Below, one piece after another: positions 8,520 to 20,639 of a stretch of 64,000 nucleotides of DNA. Made by a program: the position numbers and the translations under genes. Position 1 is the stretch's first letter. Each line of letters begins with the position of its first letter. The notes below the pieces were generated by a model. That model was not told where the DNA came from and searched no databases. It worked only from the letters and a program-made list of their open reading frames with translations. The DNA comes from Porpolomopsis calyptriformis. Its lineage: Eukaryota; Basidiomycota; Agaricomycetes; Agaricales; Hygrophoraceae. The stretch lies in assembly GCA_951640195.1 (NCBI GenBank), contig OX621174.1:1364001-1428000 (forward strand). Direction: 5' to 3'.

Positions 8520-9849
8520 ACCCCAAAAAGAGACACCTGAAGGAGTATTCTGGGGGTCCACCACCAGTTTCTCTAGAACAGCAGATGAACCTGAAGATGA
8601 AGGGGATGACGAAACTGAAAAGGAGAAAGGGCTCTTCACTATGTTAGGAAGGAAATTGAAAAGGAAGGCAGGAGGAGAACCTGAAGCAAGCAGAGCATTA
8701 AGTAGCAGAGGAAGGGGAATAGGAAGGGAAAGCACGACTTACCCAAGTTGAACTGGATTACTAGACCCAGTACCCACGAAACCAATAGAGAAAACAGGGC
8801 TCACTGGATGGGGACTGAAGATTCCGATCGCCCACTCAGGAACGGAAACACTGACCAAGGAACCAAAAGGGAAAGGAAGAGAGGAGCCACCTGAAGGAAG
8901 TCCCAAGAAGACTCTGATATTAAATCCATTTGCACCACCGCCTGGAGGATCAATAGGAGGAGGTGGGCAACCCGCTGGACCTAGAAGGCCACCTGGAGGA
9001 CTGCCACCTGGAGGACTGCCTCTAGGACCACCCCCAGTGGGACCAGGACCAGGACCACCTGGAGGGGGAGTTCCAAACATGAGGATTCCCAAGCCAACAG
9101 AGCCAGACTATTTCGATGGAGACAGGAGCAAGTGGAGAACATTCCTTATCCAAGCCTACCACTATTTCCTCCATTTCCCTGACTTCTTCGATGAAACAAC
9201 TAATTCCAGAAACCAATGTCTCTACTTATTGAATTGGTTTACTGGACTTGCAAGGCCATGGGCTGACGCAATATTGAGTACAAGAGATCTTCCACATGAA
9301 TCTCTGATGCTGAGAGATTGGAGACTATTGTTGGAACGAGGAACCATTTTATATGGACCAATTAATGAAGTGCAGGATGCATGAGAAGCCCTAAGGACTA
9401 TTAAACAGGAAAAATCGATCACGGATTATTATGCTAAATTCCTCGAAAAGGCGCTCCAATGCAATTATGGAGAAGAGACCCTCGCTGAGATATTTTACCA
9501 AGGATTCAAAGATCAGATCAAAGATATCATGGTTACCATTGAGAGGCCTGGAACCTTGCAAGAACTATTGCAAGTGGCCTTAACCATTGAAGGAAGAATT
9601 CTAATAAGGGCCAAAGAAAAAAGAAGAGTTGAGCCCACCGGAAGCTACCGAAAACCCATAGCCATCAAAGTCACTCAACTAACAGAGGAAGAACGAAAAA
9701 GCCTGATGAAAGAAGGGCGATGCTTCTTCTGTAGACAAGCAGGTCATATGGCCAGGGCTTGCCCTAGAAAGAAATTTGGAAATATCCAAGCCAAGAAAGT
9801 TGACGAAGAAGGAAAGGAAGAGGGAGAGGAGGATTTTGCTCAAGGCTGA
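8419..9849 (+). pseudogene. gag of element C (two TGA stops)
   Basis: One frame from the ATG at 8419 to the stop at 9849, broken only by TGA at 8749 and 9382. A charged N-terminus and a Gly-Pro-rich linker (8940-9080) precede the capsid-like retrotransposon gag domain (YFDGDRSKWRTFLIQAYHYF, then WFTGLARPWAD). A zinc knuckle CFFCRQAGHMARAC (CX2CX4HX4C) near the C-terminus is followed by an acidic tail. It forms the particle that packages RNA. Its first 101 nt overlap ORF0. Pol starts 62 nt downstream in another frame. Confidence 0.9.
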
Positions 9850-9911
9850 AGAAAGACTCTGCATTTTCTTTAGCCTGACCAAATAAGGACTTAAAAGACA
9901 AAGACTCGACT

Positions 9912-12900
9912 ATGTACATTAGCGCCAACCCTAATGAAGGACAGATTTATACTCAAGTGAACCTTCATGAAGGAAAGAATGAATGGATGACCAAAGCCCT
10001 TATTGATTGCGGAGCATCCTCACTCTTTATCTCACCAAAGGTGGTAAGAAATCAGAAGCTGAAAACCACACCACTTAAAAAACCCATCAAAATTATGAAC
10101 GTTGACCAAACAATGAATCAAATGGGAAAAATCACTCAGAAGGTTCAACTTAACCTAGACCTAGGAGGACATAAGATGAAAGAAGAATTCCTTATAGCAG
10201 GAATAGGAGAAGACGACTTAATCATTGGAATAGACTGGTTGAAGCAACATAACCCAGAAATCAATTGGGAAACAGAGAAAATTACCTTTAGCCGGTGCCC
10301 AAAATTTTGTCGAACCAAGAAAGGAAAGAACTGCAAGAAAATGAAGATCCAGAAAATTAGGATGGAAGAAACAGAAATGGAATATTGGAGTCCAGATCTA
10401 GACAATACCTGGATACGAGAATGGAATGTATTGGGAGAATATCAACCCAAAAAAGGTGACCAGATCTTGACTCTGAAGAAAGGACTAGACAAGCGGATAG
10501 CAGCAGGTTTTACTATATCTCAGAAGGTAGCAGAACCGACCACCATCAAAGAAGGGGCAAAAACCTTTGAAGAACTGGTGCCAAAGCCTCTACATGACTA
10601 TAGGGACGTCTTTGATAAAAAGGCGTCGGAAAGACTATTACTTAGGAAAATGTATGATCACCCGATCAACCTTATACCCGAAAAACCACTGCCCAATAAA
10701 AAACCCTATGCAATGGCACCAATTGAGGCTGAAGCACTGAAAGAATTCATTGCTGACAACCTAAATAAGGGGTATATAGTCGAATTAGAATCTCGAGCTG
10801 CTTCACCAGTCTTCTTTATCAAGAAAAAAGATGGGACACTAAGACTCATAGTGGATTATCGGGGATTAAATGATGCAACTGTGAAAGATCGTTACCCTCT
10901 ACCATTGACACAGAGATTGCTCGATAACCTGGCCAGCGCAAAAGTCTTTACCACATTGGATGTGCGATGGGGATATAACAATATTCGGATCAAGGAAGGG
11001 GACGAATGGAAAGCTGCCTTTAATACAAAAGAAGGACTCTTTGAACCACAAGTAATGTGGTTCGGGTTAACAAACACCCCAGCAACCTTTCAGCGAATGA
11101 TGAATACTATTTTCTGTGACCTAATTGGAAAATATGTTGAAATATGCATTGACGACATCCTTATATATTCAAAAGATGAAAAGGAACAACTAGGACATAT
11201 TTGAGAAATACTCAGAAGGTTAAGAGAAAATGATCTCTTTCTCAAACCGGAAAAATGCTACTTTTTCAAAGATTCTGTGGAATATCTAGGACATCTTATT
11301 AGCCAGGAGAAAATTGAGATGGATCCAGGAAAAGTCAAAGCAGTAATCGATTGGCCTACACCATGAAGAGTAAAAGAAGTACAATCCTTTTTAGGGTTTG
11401 CAAACTTCTATAGATGCTTCATTCCTGAATTTTCCAAAACAGTGAGACCAATCACGGAACTGTTAAAAAAAGGGAAGAAATAGGAATGGGGGGAGAGACA
11501 GGAACAAGCATTTCAAATCCTTAAAAAGAAATTCACCACAGCACCAATTTTGGCAATGGCGAACCCAGAAGAGCTATACATCCTAGAACGCGATGCCTCG
11601 GATTTCGCCATTGGATCTATTATCTCACAATATGGAAGAGATGGAAAGATACATCCAATAGCCTTTTATTCAAGAGGAATGAATGACGCGGAAAGGAATT
11701 ATGAAATTTATGACAAAGAACTGTTGGCCATAATAGCGTCACTTGAAGAATGGAGACATTATCTGGAAGGGGCAAAACATTAAGTAACTATCTTATCAGA
11801 TCACCAAAATCTGCAGTATTTTGCCTCAGCAAAAACCCTGACCAGATGACAAGCAAGATGGAGCTTATTCCTGACAAGATTTGATTATATAATCAAACAT
11901 CGACCTGGAAGACTAGGTGGAAAACCAGATAAATTGTCAAGATGAGCAGATTACCAGATAGAAGGAGAAGAAAACCAGGGACAGATTCTATTGAAGCCAG
12001 AAGTTTTCAAAATAAAAGCTCTGTTTCGAGGACATATGACAACAGTTAAAGATCACCCTATACTACAAAGAATTCGAGCCTCTGAAGCTTTCGACTCTGA
12101 AATCGAAGAAGCCTTGAAAATAGTCAAAGGAGGGATGCCAAGAAAACTCAGAAAAGGATTGGAAGACTGGAACACCGAGAATGGTCTAATCCTTTTCAAA
12201 GGAAAGGTCTATGTCCCAAAAGACAAGGAAATAAGGAGGGATTTAGTACATCTGCATCATGATACCTTGGAAGGAGGGCATCAAGGAGAATACCGAACGC
12301 TGGAACTACTCACCCGAAATTACTGGTGGCCGGGAATCACGACTTATGTCAAACATTATGTGAAAACCTGTGACACCTGTAATTGAAAGAAAAGATCCTA
12401 TCACAGAGCCAAAGGAAGATTGATACCAATACTGCCTTCAGAAAGACCATGGGAGACGGTAACAAATGACTTCATTATGGAACTACCCAAATCGGAAGGT
12501 TACAATGCCATCTGGGTTGTGGTGGATCAGTTAACAAAAGAAGCTCATTTTATACCAACAACTACTGAGGTGGACACAGAGGAGACAGTAAAGCTATATA
12601 TGAATCATATTTGGAGGCTACATGGGGTCCTGGAGAAGATGATTTCAGACTGCGGAATGCAATTCACATCGAAACTAATGAGGGGAATTTTCAAGAAACT
12701 TGGGATCGAAGGGGCCTATTCAACAGCATATCACCCTCAAACCGATGGACAAACTGAACGCATTAACCAAGAATTAGAGCAATACCTCAGAACATTTTGT
12801 AATTATCGACAAAATGACTGGGCCAAGTTCTTACCAATGGCAGAATTCGCCCACAATAACAATGAAAATTCATCCACGAAAAGGACTCCATTCTATGCTG

Positions 12901-13556
12901 CAAGGGGATATCATCCAAAGATGGCCATCCCTCAGGCCGGAAAGTCTGAAGTACTAAGAGCCCAAGATCTGACTGAAGAAATAAAAAGAGTTCAAGAAGA
13001 AATCAAGGCATCAATCAGGCTAGCCCAGAATACAATGAAAGACTATTACGATAAGAAAACGGAAGAAGTACATAGGGAGGTTGGAGATAAGGTCTGGCTG
13101 GATGCAACAAACATCAGCACTACTGCCCCTAGCAAAAAACTGGCAGATAAGAGATTGGGACCCTTTGAAATAGAAAGGAAACTCTCAGACCAAGTCTACA
13201 AATTGAAATTACCAGGGACGTACCGAATACATCTGGTCTTTCATGGGAATTTACTCAGCACTTATGAGGACTCAGAGATAAAAGGGAGAAGATTGGAAGA
13301 ACCGGAGGGAATAGAAATAGAAGGGGAGGAAGAGTACGAGGTTGACCAAATCCTGGATGGAAGGCTCTGGCAAAACCAAAAACAATATTTGGTACAGTGG
13401 AAGGGGTACTCTATTTTGGAAAACTCCTGGGAACCCGGAAAAAATCTGGAGAATGTGGCGGAAAAGGTCTCAGAATTTCATGACAAGCATCCCGACTTCA
13501 AATTTGAGAGGAGAAGAGCTTTGGGTCCATCCTCGCATAGCTCCGGTGGACTCTAG
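9912..13556 (+). pseudogene. pol of element C: PR-RT-RNaseH-IN-chromodomain, seven stops, no frameshift
   Basis: A single frame of about 1215 codons. Protease: ALIDCGASSLFI. RT: LRLIVDYRGLND, FTTLDVRWGYNNI, EICIDDILIYS with both Asp. RNase H: LERDASDFAIG and YEIYDKELLAI. Integrase: H-H-C-C finger ending VKTCDTC, then Asp in WVVVDQ, Asp in MISDCG, Glu in GQTERINQE. The chromodomain starts at EEEYEVDQILDG and contains YLVQWKGY, which marks a chromovirus. Stops are TGA at 11202, 11364, 11847, 11943 and 12384, TAG at 11481 and TAA at 11781. The lack of indels points to recent decay by base substitution. Confidence 0.95.
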
Positions 13557-13567
13557 GGAGGGGGTAA

Positions 13568-15274
13568 TGTCATGAAATTGGCGTTCATTCTCTTAAAAAT
13601 TCTCTCTTTTCTTTGTTCTTTTCTTTTCTTTCTTATGACAGTTCTTTTGGGAGGAAGGCTGTCTTTATTGGCAGCGGAAATTACTTGTACAAAGGGAGGA
13701 GTCCATGTCTGACTAGCTAATTATACTAGTCCATCTTGGCAATCTCCTGCACCATACTGTCCCTCAAGAACTCTACAAAACTCGACACTACTTGACCATC
13801 TATTGCGGCCAACTTATTACCCCAGTAGATTGCCCCATTGGTGTCACCACTGGAGGCCTGCAACTCGGCAGCCTTCCCTTCAATGAAACTCATTGCTATC
13901 TTTCTCGCTTCCTCACCCAACCAATCGTTGGTGGGACTCCACAACAAACTGGGAGGAATTTCTTCCTCCTCGATCTTGACGTTGACATTAGTCAACAACA
14001 ATGACAAATCTTCCACTAAGAATAAAGAGTCAACAACCACGAAGAAAGTGAGGGAATTGAGAAGCTTACCACTAGATAAAGAACTCAATGGACCAGGGGT
14101 CCAAGGACGGAAGGGGGGACTGGCATCCCAGTCAACTGCCTCCTTCTTGACAGAAGGGAGGGAATCAGCCCACTTGTCAGACCCCCAATTAACCTGCTCC
14201 TCCAAAGGGAGCTGGGAAGTAGGGGGAGGGGCGTCATCATCCCAAGCTAAAGAAGGGAAAGCCTATTATCAACAAACACAGACTAATAAAGACAAAACAA
14301 AATACTCACCAAGCGGATCCTCCATCAAGCCGCAAGCATGCTGGATTGGCCAGCGAATGAACAGACACTTCTTGACTTTGTGCTTGCCACCGCAAGCAAA
14401 GCAGGAGAAAGAAGACCAACAGAGGTCAGCGTTGGAGGGGATGCGCTGGAGGTAGTAGTGAAATGAATCGCAATCGAGAAAGACAGGAGCAGTGCAGTGC
14501 ACCACTCCAGACTGCTTGAAGAATCGGACGTAGTGGCCTTGGTGGGAGGGAGTCATGATGAATTAACAAGGATTGAACTGAAGCGTAGGGATACAACCCC
14601 ACACCTTTTATATGCTCAGACACAAAGGGAAGACCAAAAGGAGGTTCCTCAGTCAAAGAAGAGAAACCTGATACCCCGGACAAGAGATAGAAACAGTGGC
14701 GATCTCATGACTAGAAGAATAATAGGAACCAGTCATAAGACAGCACAGCCTGATACTGCGGAAGGCTATGCCCAATAGAGTTGAGTCATCAAAACAACAC
14801 AGCCTTCCGCAGTATGACTAAGAACAATGGCAAACCTTAAACCGGAAGCTGTGAACAATAGAAAATGGGGTGACTGCAGAAGCTGACTCATAGTGACTCC
14901 TATTTTAGAAATACTATATAAACCCTGAGGGCGAAGCGGATCATCACTTCGTCCTCCTGTGAGATTACTTGTAGTAGCATGAACGCAATCAGAATCATCA
15001 GACTTCTTTTCCATCAGAACAAGAAAAGAGAAACACAAAACACAACTACTAAGCCAACCGTTCATGCCCATATTCCCTAAACTCTCAGCAGAGGCACGCA
15101 ACGGATTCAACCCGCAGAACAACTTCTTTGTAGAAGTAAAACTTAATTCAGAAGGAATCATCACTCTATATGAAGACGTCCCTGTCAGAACCTTCTTCTA
15201 CATCCTACTAGACTTATTGAGCTCCAAGGCCTGCCTTGTGATTAACGAGAAAACTTGCAACTATAGTTGTGACA
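13568..15274 (+). repeat. 3' LTR of element C (1707 bp)
   Basis: Same length as the 5' LTR and a few per cent or less different. Early differences are transitions, mostly at CpG (for example ccga/ctga and acga/atga). It contains the second copy of the antisense gene and of the inverted repeat. Confidence 0.97.
13726..14556 (-). CDS. LTR-encoded antisense protein, CCHC-like knuckle (copy 2)
   Basis: Same three-exon structure as the gene at 6678-7508, shifted by 7048 bp: exons 14556-14310, 14246-14070 and 14015-13726. It has no stop. Amino-acid differences from copy 1 include Tyr8His, Arg21Cys, Asp to Asn, Lys to Glu and Thr to Met near the end. Several correspond to CpG transitions, so they look like passive decay rather than selection. 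The knuckle CFACGGKHKVKKC is unchanged. The predicted TATA box is near 14613-14604. As part of the 3' LTR it would also read outward from the purine-rich tract side. Function unknown. Confidence 0.7.
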
Positions 15275-15310
15275 CATACACCTTGCCTTTCAAGAAATTC
15301 GACCCAAATT

Positions 15311-16051
15311 TCAGACCTGGGTGATGTCAGTCGTTTCGTTCTCTGAGGCCTGAGTCTGGATTTCCTCAGTAGCAGGGGCCTTGATGGCCACTGAGAGGGA
15401 AGTGATGGGGTCGGCTTCCGAAGCCGCTTCGATGGGGGAAGGGGCTCGGACTGTCGTGACGTCGTCAGTGTCATCCGGGTACTCTAAATTGAGGTTGATG
15501 GGGTACTCGACCGATTTCCCATATTCAATCAACATCTCTGTTGTCACGAGATCACGTTGAGCTCAGAGAAAGTCTTCCCTGGAGAGCCATTCGGCTCGAC
15601 GACTCTCTTCTACAAGTTTGACGATGATGGCACAGGTGGTGACATCGTAGCAATTGACCCATGTTCGTTTCTTTTCACGTTGGAGCTCCCAAAGTTTGAG
15701 CTCACTGTTGTCCCAATGATTCTTCCAAAACAAAATACTCTCTCGCAATGACTTGTTCTTGGCCTGAAGGGCGTCACGCTCCTGGCAAAGTTCTTGGTTC
15801 CATTTGCTGACGCTGTTGCTATGGACTGTAAGACGGGAAATGGTGACAGTGGAATCTTCGGGGGGAGGAGTCGGGCTGTTGCCGAGAAGTTCAGCGGCAG
15901 TTGCACAACGTTGTCAGTGCAGTTGCCTAGAGAGGGGAATGGTGGTGGTGGAAGGACCAGGAGTAGGGGAATGGGCGGCGGAAAGGGGAATACATCCTTG
16001 ACAACAGGTGGCAATCTGTCGGTCGGGAGTGGAAGTGCGAGAGGCAGGCAT
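15311..16051 (-). pseudogene. Extra ORF of element B between chromodomain and 3' LTR (coiled coil)
   Basis: One minus-strand frame of 247 codons from the ATG at 16051 to the stop at 15311, with only two in-frame TGA stops (near 15913 and 15565), both at places where CGA fits. The N-terminus has a Cys cluster (TCCQGC) and a Ser/Thr/Pro-rich stretch. The middle is heptad-like and charged (KWNQELCQERDALQAKNKSL), suggesting a coiled coil. The C-terminus is acidic. It lies where an env or third ORF would be and is sense to pol. There is no signal peptide or membrane segment, so it is not an envelope protein. Family not recognised. Confidence 0.55.
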
Positions 16052-16219
16052 TTTCGAATGATAAAACTGTGGTGTCGACATTGGTATGGGTGAATAGTAG
16101 TGTCGTCGAAGGTGGGGAAAGATTGGATGGAGTCGTATCAATGACTCTGAGTTTATAAGTGCCTCTCAGATCTAAGAATAGAATTCAAAATATGGATAGC
16201 CGGAATGATGACAAATGAG

Positions 16220-17373
16220 TTAAGTCGCCGTTTGAATTGAGTCTTCGTAAGTCTTCACAATTTCCTTGGCGTGTTGTAAGACGTTCGATCGTTCTTCCCA
16301 AGTAGCTTCTTCGATCAGATAACCCTTCCATTTGACCAAATACTTTCATCAGCGTCTAGCTCCAGAGTGTTGAAGAATGGATTCGACTTCATATTCTTCT
16401 TCGTTCTCGATTAGGTCTGGGGGAGGTCGAGATGTATCAGTGATATCAGGGTGGAGCGACTTATCTTCAACATTCGGTCTCAGGAGTGATACATGAAAGA
16501 CTGGGTGGAGCTTCCAAGTTCTGGGGATATCGATAAGATACGCAAGATCCGATACTTGTTTCAGGATCTTGAATGGTCCAGTTCTTTGGTTATCCAGCTT
16601 CTTGGCGGGTCGAGTCGTCTTGATGTTTTTGGTATCTAACCAAACCAAATCTCTAACTTTGAAGGGGGGAGAGAGTTTCTGTTTTCAATCGCCATACTTC
16701 TTCATCAATTCTGCAGCATGTGATAGTGATTCACCAGCATTCTTCTGAGCACGCGTGAGACGTTCGTAAAAGGTATTTGCTGCAGGAACATTACTCGGGG
16801 ATTCGATTGTGATTGGTAAATGGGGGTGACGGCCATATTCTAGATAGAAGGGTGATTGTGAAGTGGCTGAATGTTGTTGATTATTGTAAGCGAATTCAGC
16901 AGAAGCCAGCCATTTAGACCAGTTGTCCTGCATGAAGTTGGTATAGAACCATAGGTAGACTTCAAGTTCTTGATTTGTTCGTTCAGTCTGACCATTGGTT
17001 TCGGGGTGATAGGCAGTTGACAGTCCAGAAATGGTTCCTAAAAGTTTGTTAAGGGCTTTAGTGAATTTCAATGCAAATTGAACTCCACGGTCGGAAATGA
17101 TCTTCTTCGGCCATCTGTGGTGTTTCCAGATGTGATCACGGAAGAGTTAGGCAGTGCCTTCTGATGAGAGATTGGAAGTCGTCGGAATGAAATGGGCATG
17201 TTTCATAAAGCGATCGACAACTACCATTATGGCATCATATCCAAGCGAGTCAGGTAGTTGAACGATGAGATTGATAGTTATCTCAGTCCATGGTTCAGTA
17301 GCAGGGGGTATAGGTTGTAGGAGTCCTGTCGGCTTAGAAGGGTAATTCTTGTTCTGTTGACAAGCAGGGCAGG
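16220..17373 (-). pseudogene. integrase core, C-terminal domain and chromodomain of element B
   Basis: Minus-strand coding starts in the zinc finger (CPACQQNK) directly at the edge of insert I. It continues with IMVVVDRFMKHAHFIP (first Asp), a region near IISDRG (second Asp) and AYHPETNGQTERTNQE (Glu). The C-terminal domain VWLDTKNIKTTRPAKKLD and a chromodomain (EEYEVESIL, then YLVKWKGY) follow. Stops interrupt at about 17146, 16684 and 16349. The chromodomain would direct integration toward modified histones. Deleting insert I and one CCTG copy restores a C-x2-C finger motif (SCPACQQNK). Confidence 0.9.
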
Positions 17374-18416
17374 TGTTATGATCCCAAACTGATTTGGTAT
17401 CAAACTTAACCAAAGATCATGTATTCAGCAAGTAGCATCCATAGCTCAAATACCCATTATCTTATCTTATCTTATCTTATCTTAGATAAGATATCACTGT
17501 CCCTCACATATTATCTTATCTCAGATAAGATACACTACTATCTTTACCTATGCTATCTTATCATGGACAATAGCATTCTTCCCCATTGTTCTCTGAGTTA
17601 GAATAACTCATATCCCATTTGTCTATTGTTCTGTCATCACTCCATTGTTCTCTGAGTCACTATGACTCATATTAATCTCCTCCATTGTTCTCCTCATTGT
17701 CTGACTCAGAGTGAGTCACAATTCAAACTCCTCATTGTTCTTTTATCCATTGTTCTTATTTCCTATTGTTCTCATTGCCCATTGTTCTCAAACATATATA
17801 AAGGGGCCCCTTTTCACCAGTGAGGAGTTCAGTTCACATTCAGTTCACATTAAGTTCACTTCCAGTTCACTTTTACCCCACTTTATCCCCCCTCCCCCTT
17901 GTCCCTTGAACTCACCCCTAGTACTTAGTACCTAGTACTACCCCTTATTGATACTACTTGTCTGTAGTCAATACATCCAATCCAATCTAGTCTATTAAGC
18001 TTATACCCTGTGTGATTTCGCCTAAGCCCTCTTACGTTGAGAACCAACTTAGGAATCACCCCTTGACGTATTTCTGTAAGCTGAAGATAGCCACTGAGGA
18101 CTATCTTATCTTACCTCAGCCCCTGCTTATTCATCACATTCTCTAAGTCTCAGTCCTTATTGGAGAGACCTCACTGTGATACGTATTCTTCTAAGTCAGC
18201 CGTTGACTTCATTCTTGTTCTCCCAGTCAATACTATCCATTGAGTTTGGATAGCCTATTCATCTGTACATCCTAGCCAAGGATTACTCAAGCCCCTTCAA
18301 AGGAGGAAGTGATCATTACTCAATCAACTCACATCTCCCCTGAACAACTAGGACCTACTTGATTGACGTATAACTCCAGTAGTTCTAGAAGTGAAGTATT
18401 TATATTTCACCTGATA
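17374..18416 (+). repeat. Insert I: solo LTR-like sequence in the integrase of B (~1.04 kb)
   Basis: It breaks the integrase zinc finger of element B. Outer bases are TGTTATGATCC and a CTGATACA-like end. CAGG lies on both sides (17370-17373 and 18417-18420), so a 4-5 bp target duplication with one changed base is likely, and the right edge is uncertain by 2 bp. Internally there is a TATA box (17795-17802, plus strand) preceded by GATA-type repeats (ttatc units near 17458-17485), TGACTCA sites and an ATTGTTCT array. No ORF of note. No second copy in the window. Confidence 0.75.
17581..17790 (+). promoter_or_regulatory. ATTGTTCT array upstream of the insert I TATA box
   Basis: At least eight copies of ATTGTTCT, mostly as CCATTGTTCT, lie in about 210 bp, interspersed with TGACTCA/TGAGTCA sites, and end just before TATATAAA at 17795. 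About 20 bp after the TATA box there is a second short array with AGTTCAC units (17827-17875). The arrangement suggests an upstream activating array; the factor is unknown. Confidence 0.6.
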
Positions 18417-18420
18417 CAGG

Positions 18421-20637
18421 ACTGTACATAGTTGATAATGTCTTGAGAGACACCATCCCAAACAAAGTTTCGGAGCACCAGCTCCTTCATCTTCTCAATG
18501 CTGGGGTGTCCAGCATGGGGGTAGGCATGGGACAGTTGTATTATGTCTGTGCACAAAGATACTTCCTCTGGCACCACAATTCGACCTTCAACATTGCGAA
18601 CCAACCCATCAGCTTGGTCCCAAAACAATGAGGCATCCTTGATTTTCTGTGAGATCTTGTTCGGTATCGGTAGCTTGAAGCGTAATCTTGCGAAAAAGTC
18701 CAGTTTCAAAAGTTTGACAATTGAATTGATCCAATGGTCTTCTGCAATTAAAATTTCATCCTCCACCTCGCCTTTACCTTTGTCAAAATAGTCCAGATGC
18801 CTGGATAGTCCATCGGCTTTGTTCTTTCTCCCCAGGACATACTCGATTTTGTATTCATATCTTGACAAAATTTCTGACCAATGAGCACGTCGTCCAAACA
18901 ATACACAAGCAATGCTGAAATATCTGAGGGCAAGACTGTCGGTACAAATCAGAAGGTCATGTCTTGAACCTTCCAAGAGGTGTTGCCATGCTTTGAGACA
19001 GTCAATTATCGCTAAGAGCTCGGCATTGTGAGTAGGATATTTCTTTTCAGCAGGGGTTAATGATCTTGAATGAAAGCCTACAGGTTTCCAGTCGTTACCA
19101 TGCAGCTGAGACAATATGCCTCCTAAGGCAAATCCAGAGGTGTTAGTCTCCAAGCAATACGGCAGGTCTTGGTCTGGTACTTTGAGGGCGGGAGCATTTG
19201 TGAGGAGTACTTGAACTGATCAAAGGCATGTTGTCATTTGGAGGTCCATTTCCAATCGGCATCCTTGCGGAGTAACTGGTTAAGTGGTTGAGCGATTTTT
19301 GAAAAGTCCTTGATGTATTTTCTCCAGAAATTAGCACTTCCGAGGAAGGATTGGAGTTGTTTAACAGTTTGAGGTTCTGGCCACTCGACTATGGCTTTGA
19401 CCTTCTTGGGGTTGGTTCCGATATGACCTTTCGTCAGCGTCATTCCCAAGTAGATCACCTCTTCCTTCTTGAACTGGCATTTAACAGGTTTGCAGGAGAG
19501 TTTGTTTTTCTTCATGATATCAAGAGTTTTGAATGTCCAATAACGCAGTTCTTCTAGATCGTCTCCGCAGATGAGAATGTTGTCGATATAGATAAAAACA
19601 CAACCTGATTTTAGCACTTCAGCAAATCGCATATCGATCATCTGTTGGAATGTAGCTGGAGAGTTTTGTAGACCAAAGAACAGCACTCTTGGAACAAAGA
19701 GTCCTTTGACTGTGTTGAAAGTGGCTTTCCATTTGTTGCCTTCTCTGATTCGAATATTGTTAAATCCCCATTGGATGTCCACAACTATGGATAAGGTGGC
19801 AGATCGTAGCTTTGGTTGTTAGACGATTTGGTGTAAGAGTGGTAGGGGATAGCGATCAGGGATGGTAAAGTGGTTCAGATAATGATAGTCTTCGATTGGT
19901 CTATATCCAGCATCTTGTCCTTTCACGTTGATTTCTTCAGCTTTCTTTCCTAAGAAGAAGGGAGCGGCTTGAGGTGAAGATCCTTTGAAGATTTGTCCAG
20001 TAGCCACGTTTTCATCTAAAAACTTCTCCAGGAATTCTATCTCTCGAGGGGACATCGGATAAGTCACATCATTTTGGGGTACGAAGTTATCTTTGAGATC
20101 AATGGCGTGATTGAACTTGGAATGAGGTGGAAGGCAATCGAAGGACTCCTTGGTGAAGACACTAGCATAGTCTTTCCAATAGACCTCCAGTACAAACTTT
20201 CGCATATCTTCCTCCACTGTGCTGGCTCGAGCTTCGTCCAATTTTGAAATTCTTGTAATTGCCAGTGAGACCGATTCTACCACAGAGGGCTCTGCTTCAC
20301 CACTACAATACTGATGAGAAGTCTCTTTGCTCCCGAGGGCCAGTGTTGACTTCTCCCAATCAATACTAGGGTTTTGAGCTCTGAGCCATGGGTAGCTGAG
20401 GATAATATCAATCTTGGATCCGAGGTCAGTCACTTCCAAATGGATCCTTTCAATGTGTCCACCTGGAGCTTCTATCCAGACATCAGTGTCAAAAACGATC
20501 AGGCCTCCTTGGTTCTCTGACCCATCGGCATTCCATACAGGGATTGGGGTTTCCAAATCTTGAAGAGTAAGTTCGTGACGAGTTGCAAAGGTCTCGTCCA
20601 TAAAGTTTCCAGAAGCTCCACTATCAATAAGACACAT
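18421..20637 (-). pseudogene. protease, RT and RNase H of element B, plus start of integrase
   Basis: Minus strand. Protease box MCLIDSGASGNF at the start. RT shows RPIEDYHYLNHF and VDIQWGFNNIRI, and the catalytic box reads FIYIDNILICG, with Asn replacing the second Asp of YIDD, which should abolish polymerase activity. RNase H (METNTSGFALG, HNAELLAIIDCL) and the integrase HHCC region (HAYPHAGHPSIEKM, then NYVQSC) follow, until insert I cuts in. Stops separate several segments (near 19819, 19234 and 19154). It is closest to element A in style. Confidence 0.9.
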
Positions 20638-20639
20638 GG

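Larger units (their letters stand above)
6520..15274 (+). mobile_element. Ty3/gypsy chromovirus C, complete, with 1.7-kb LTRs (TSD catac)
   Basis: 8755 bp bounded by two 1707-bp LTRs and the target duplication catac (6515-6519 and 15275-15279). Between them are a self-complementary primer site, ORF0, gag, a single-frame protease-RT-RNase H-integrase-chromodomain pol, and a purine-rich tract (ctctagggaggggg) before the 3' LTR. The LTRs differ almost only by C/T and G/A transitions. Gag and pol together contain nine stops. The element lies inside element B. Unusually, each LTR contains an antisense gene. Confidence 0.96.

Noticed and set aside
8749..12386. TGA codons read as an amino acid (recoding or altered code)
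   Set aside because: Host genes at the right use TGA as stop (phospholipase D, homeobox), and TAG/TAA stops also occur in the same pol.
15311..16051. Envelope gene in element B
   Set aside because: No signal peptide, no transmembrane segment and no glycoprotein-like Cys pattern; a coiled-coil protein fits better.
17458..17485. Short ttatc repeats as a CRISPR-like array
   Set aside because: Simple pentamer repeats in an LTR-like insert of a eukaryote; no spacers.
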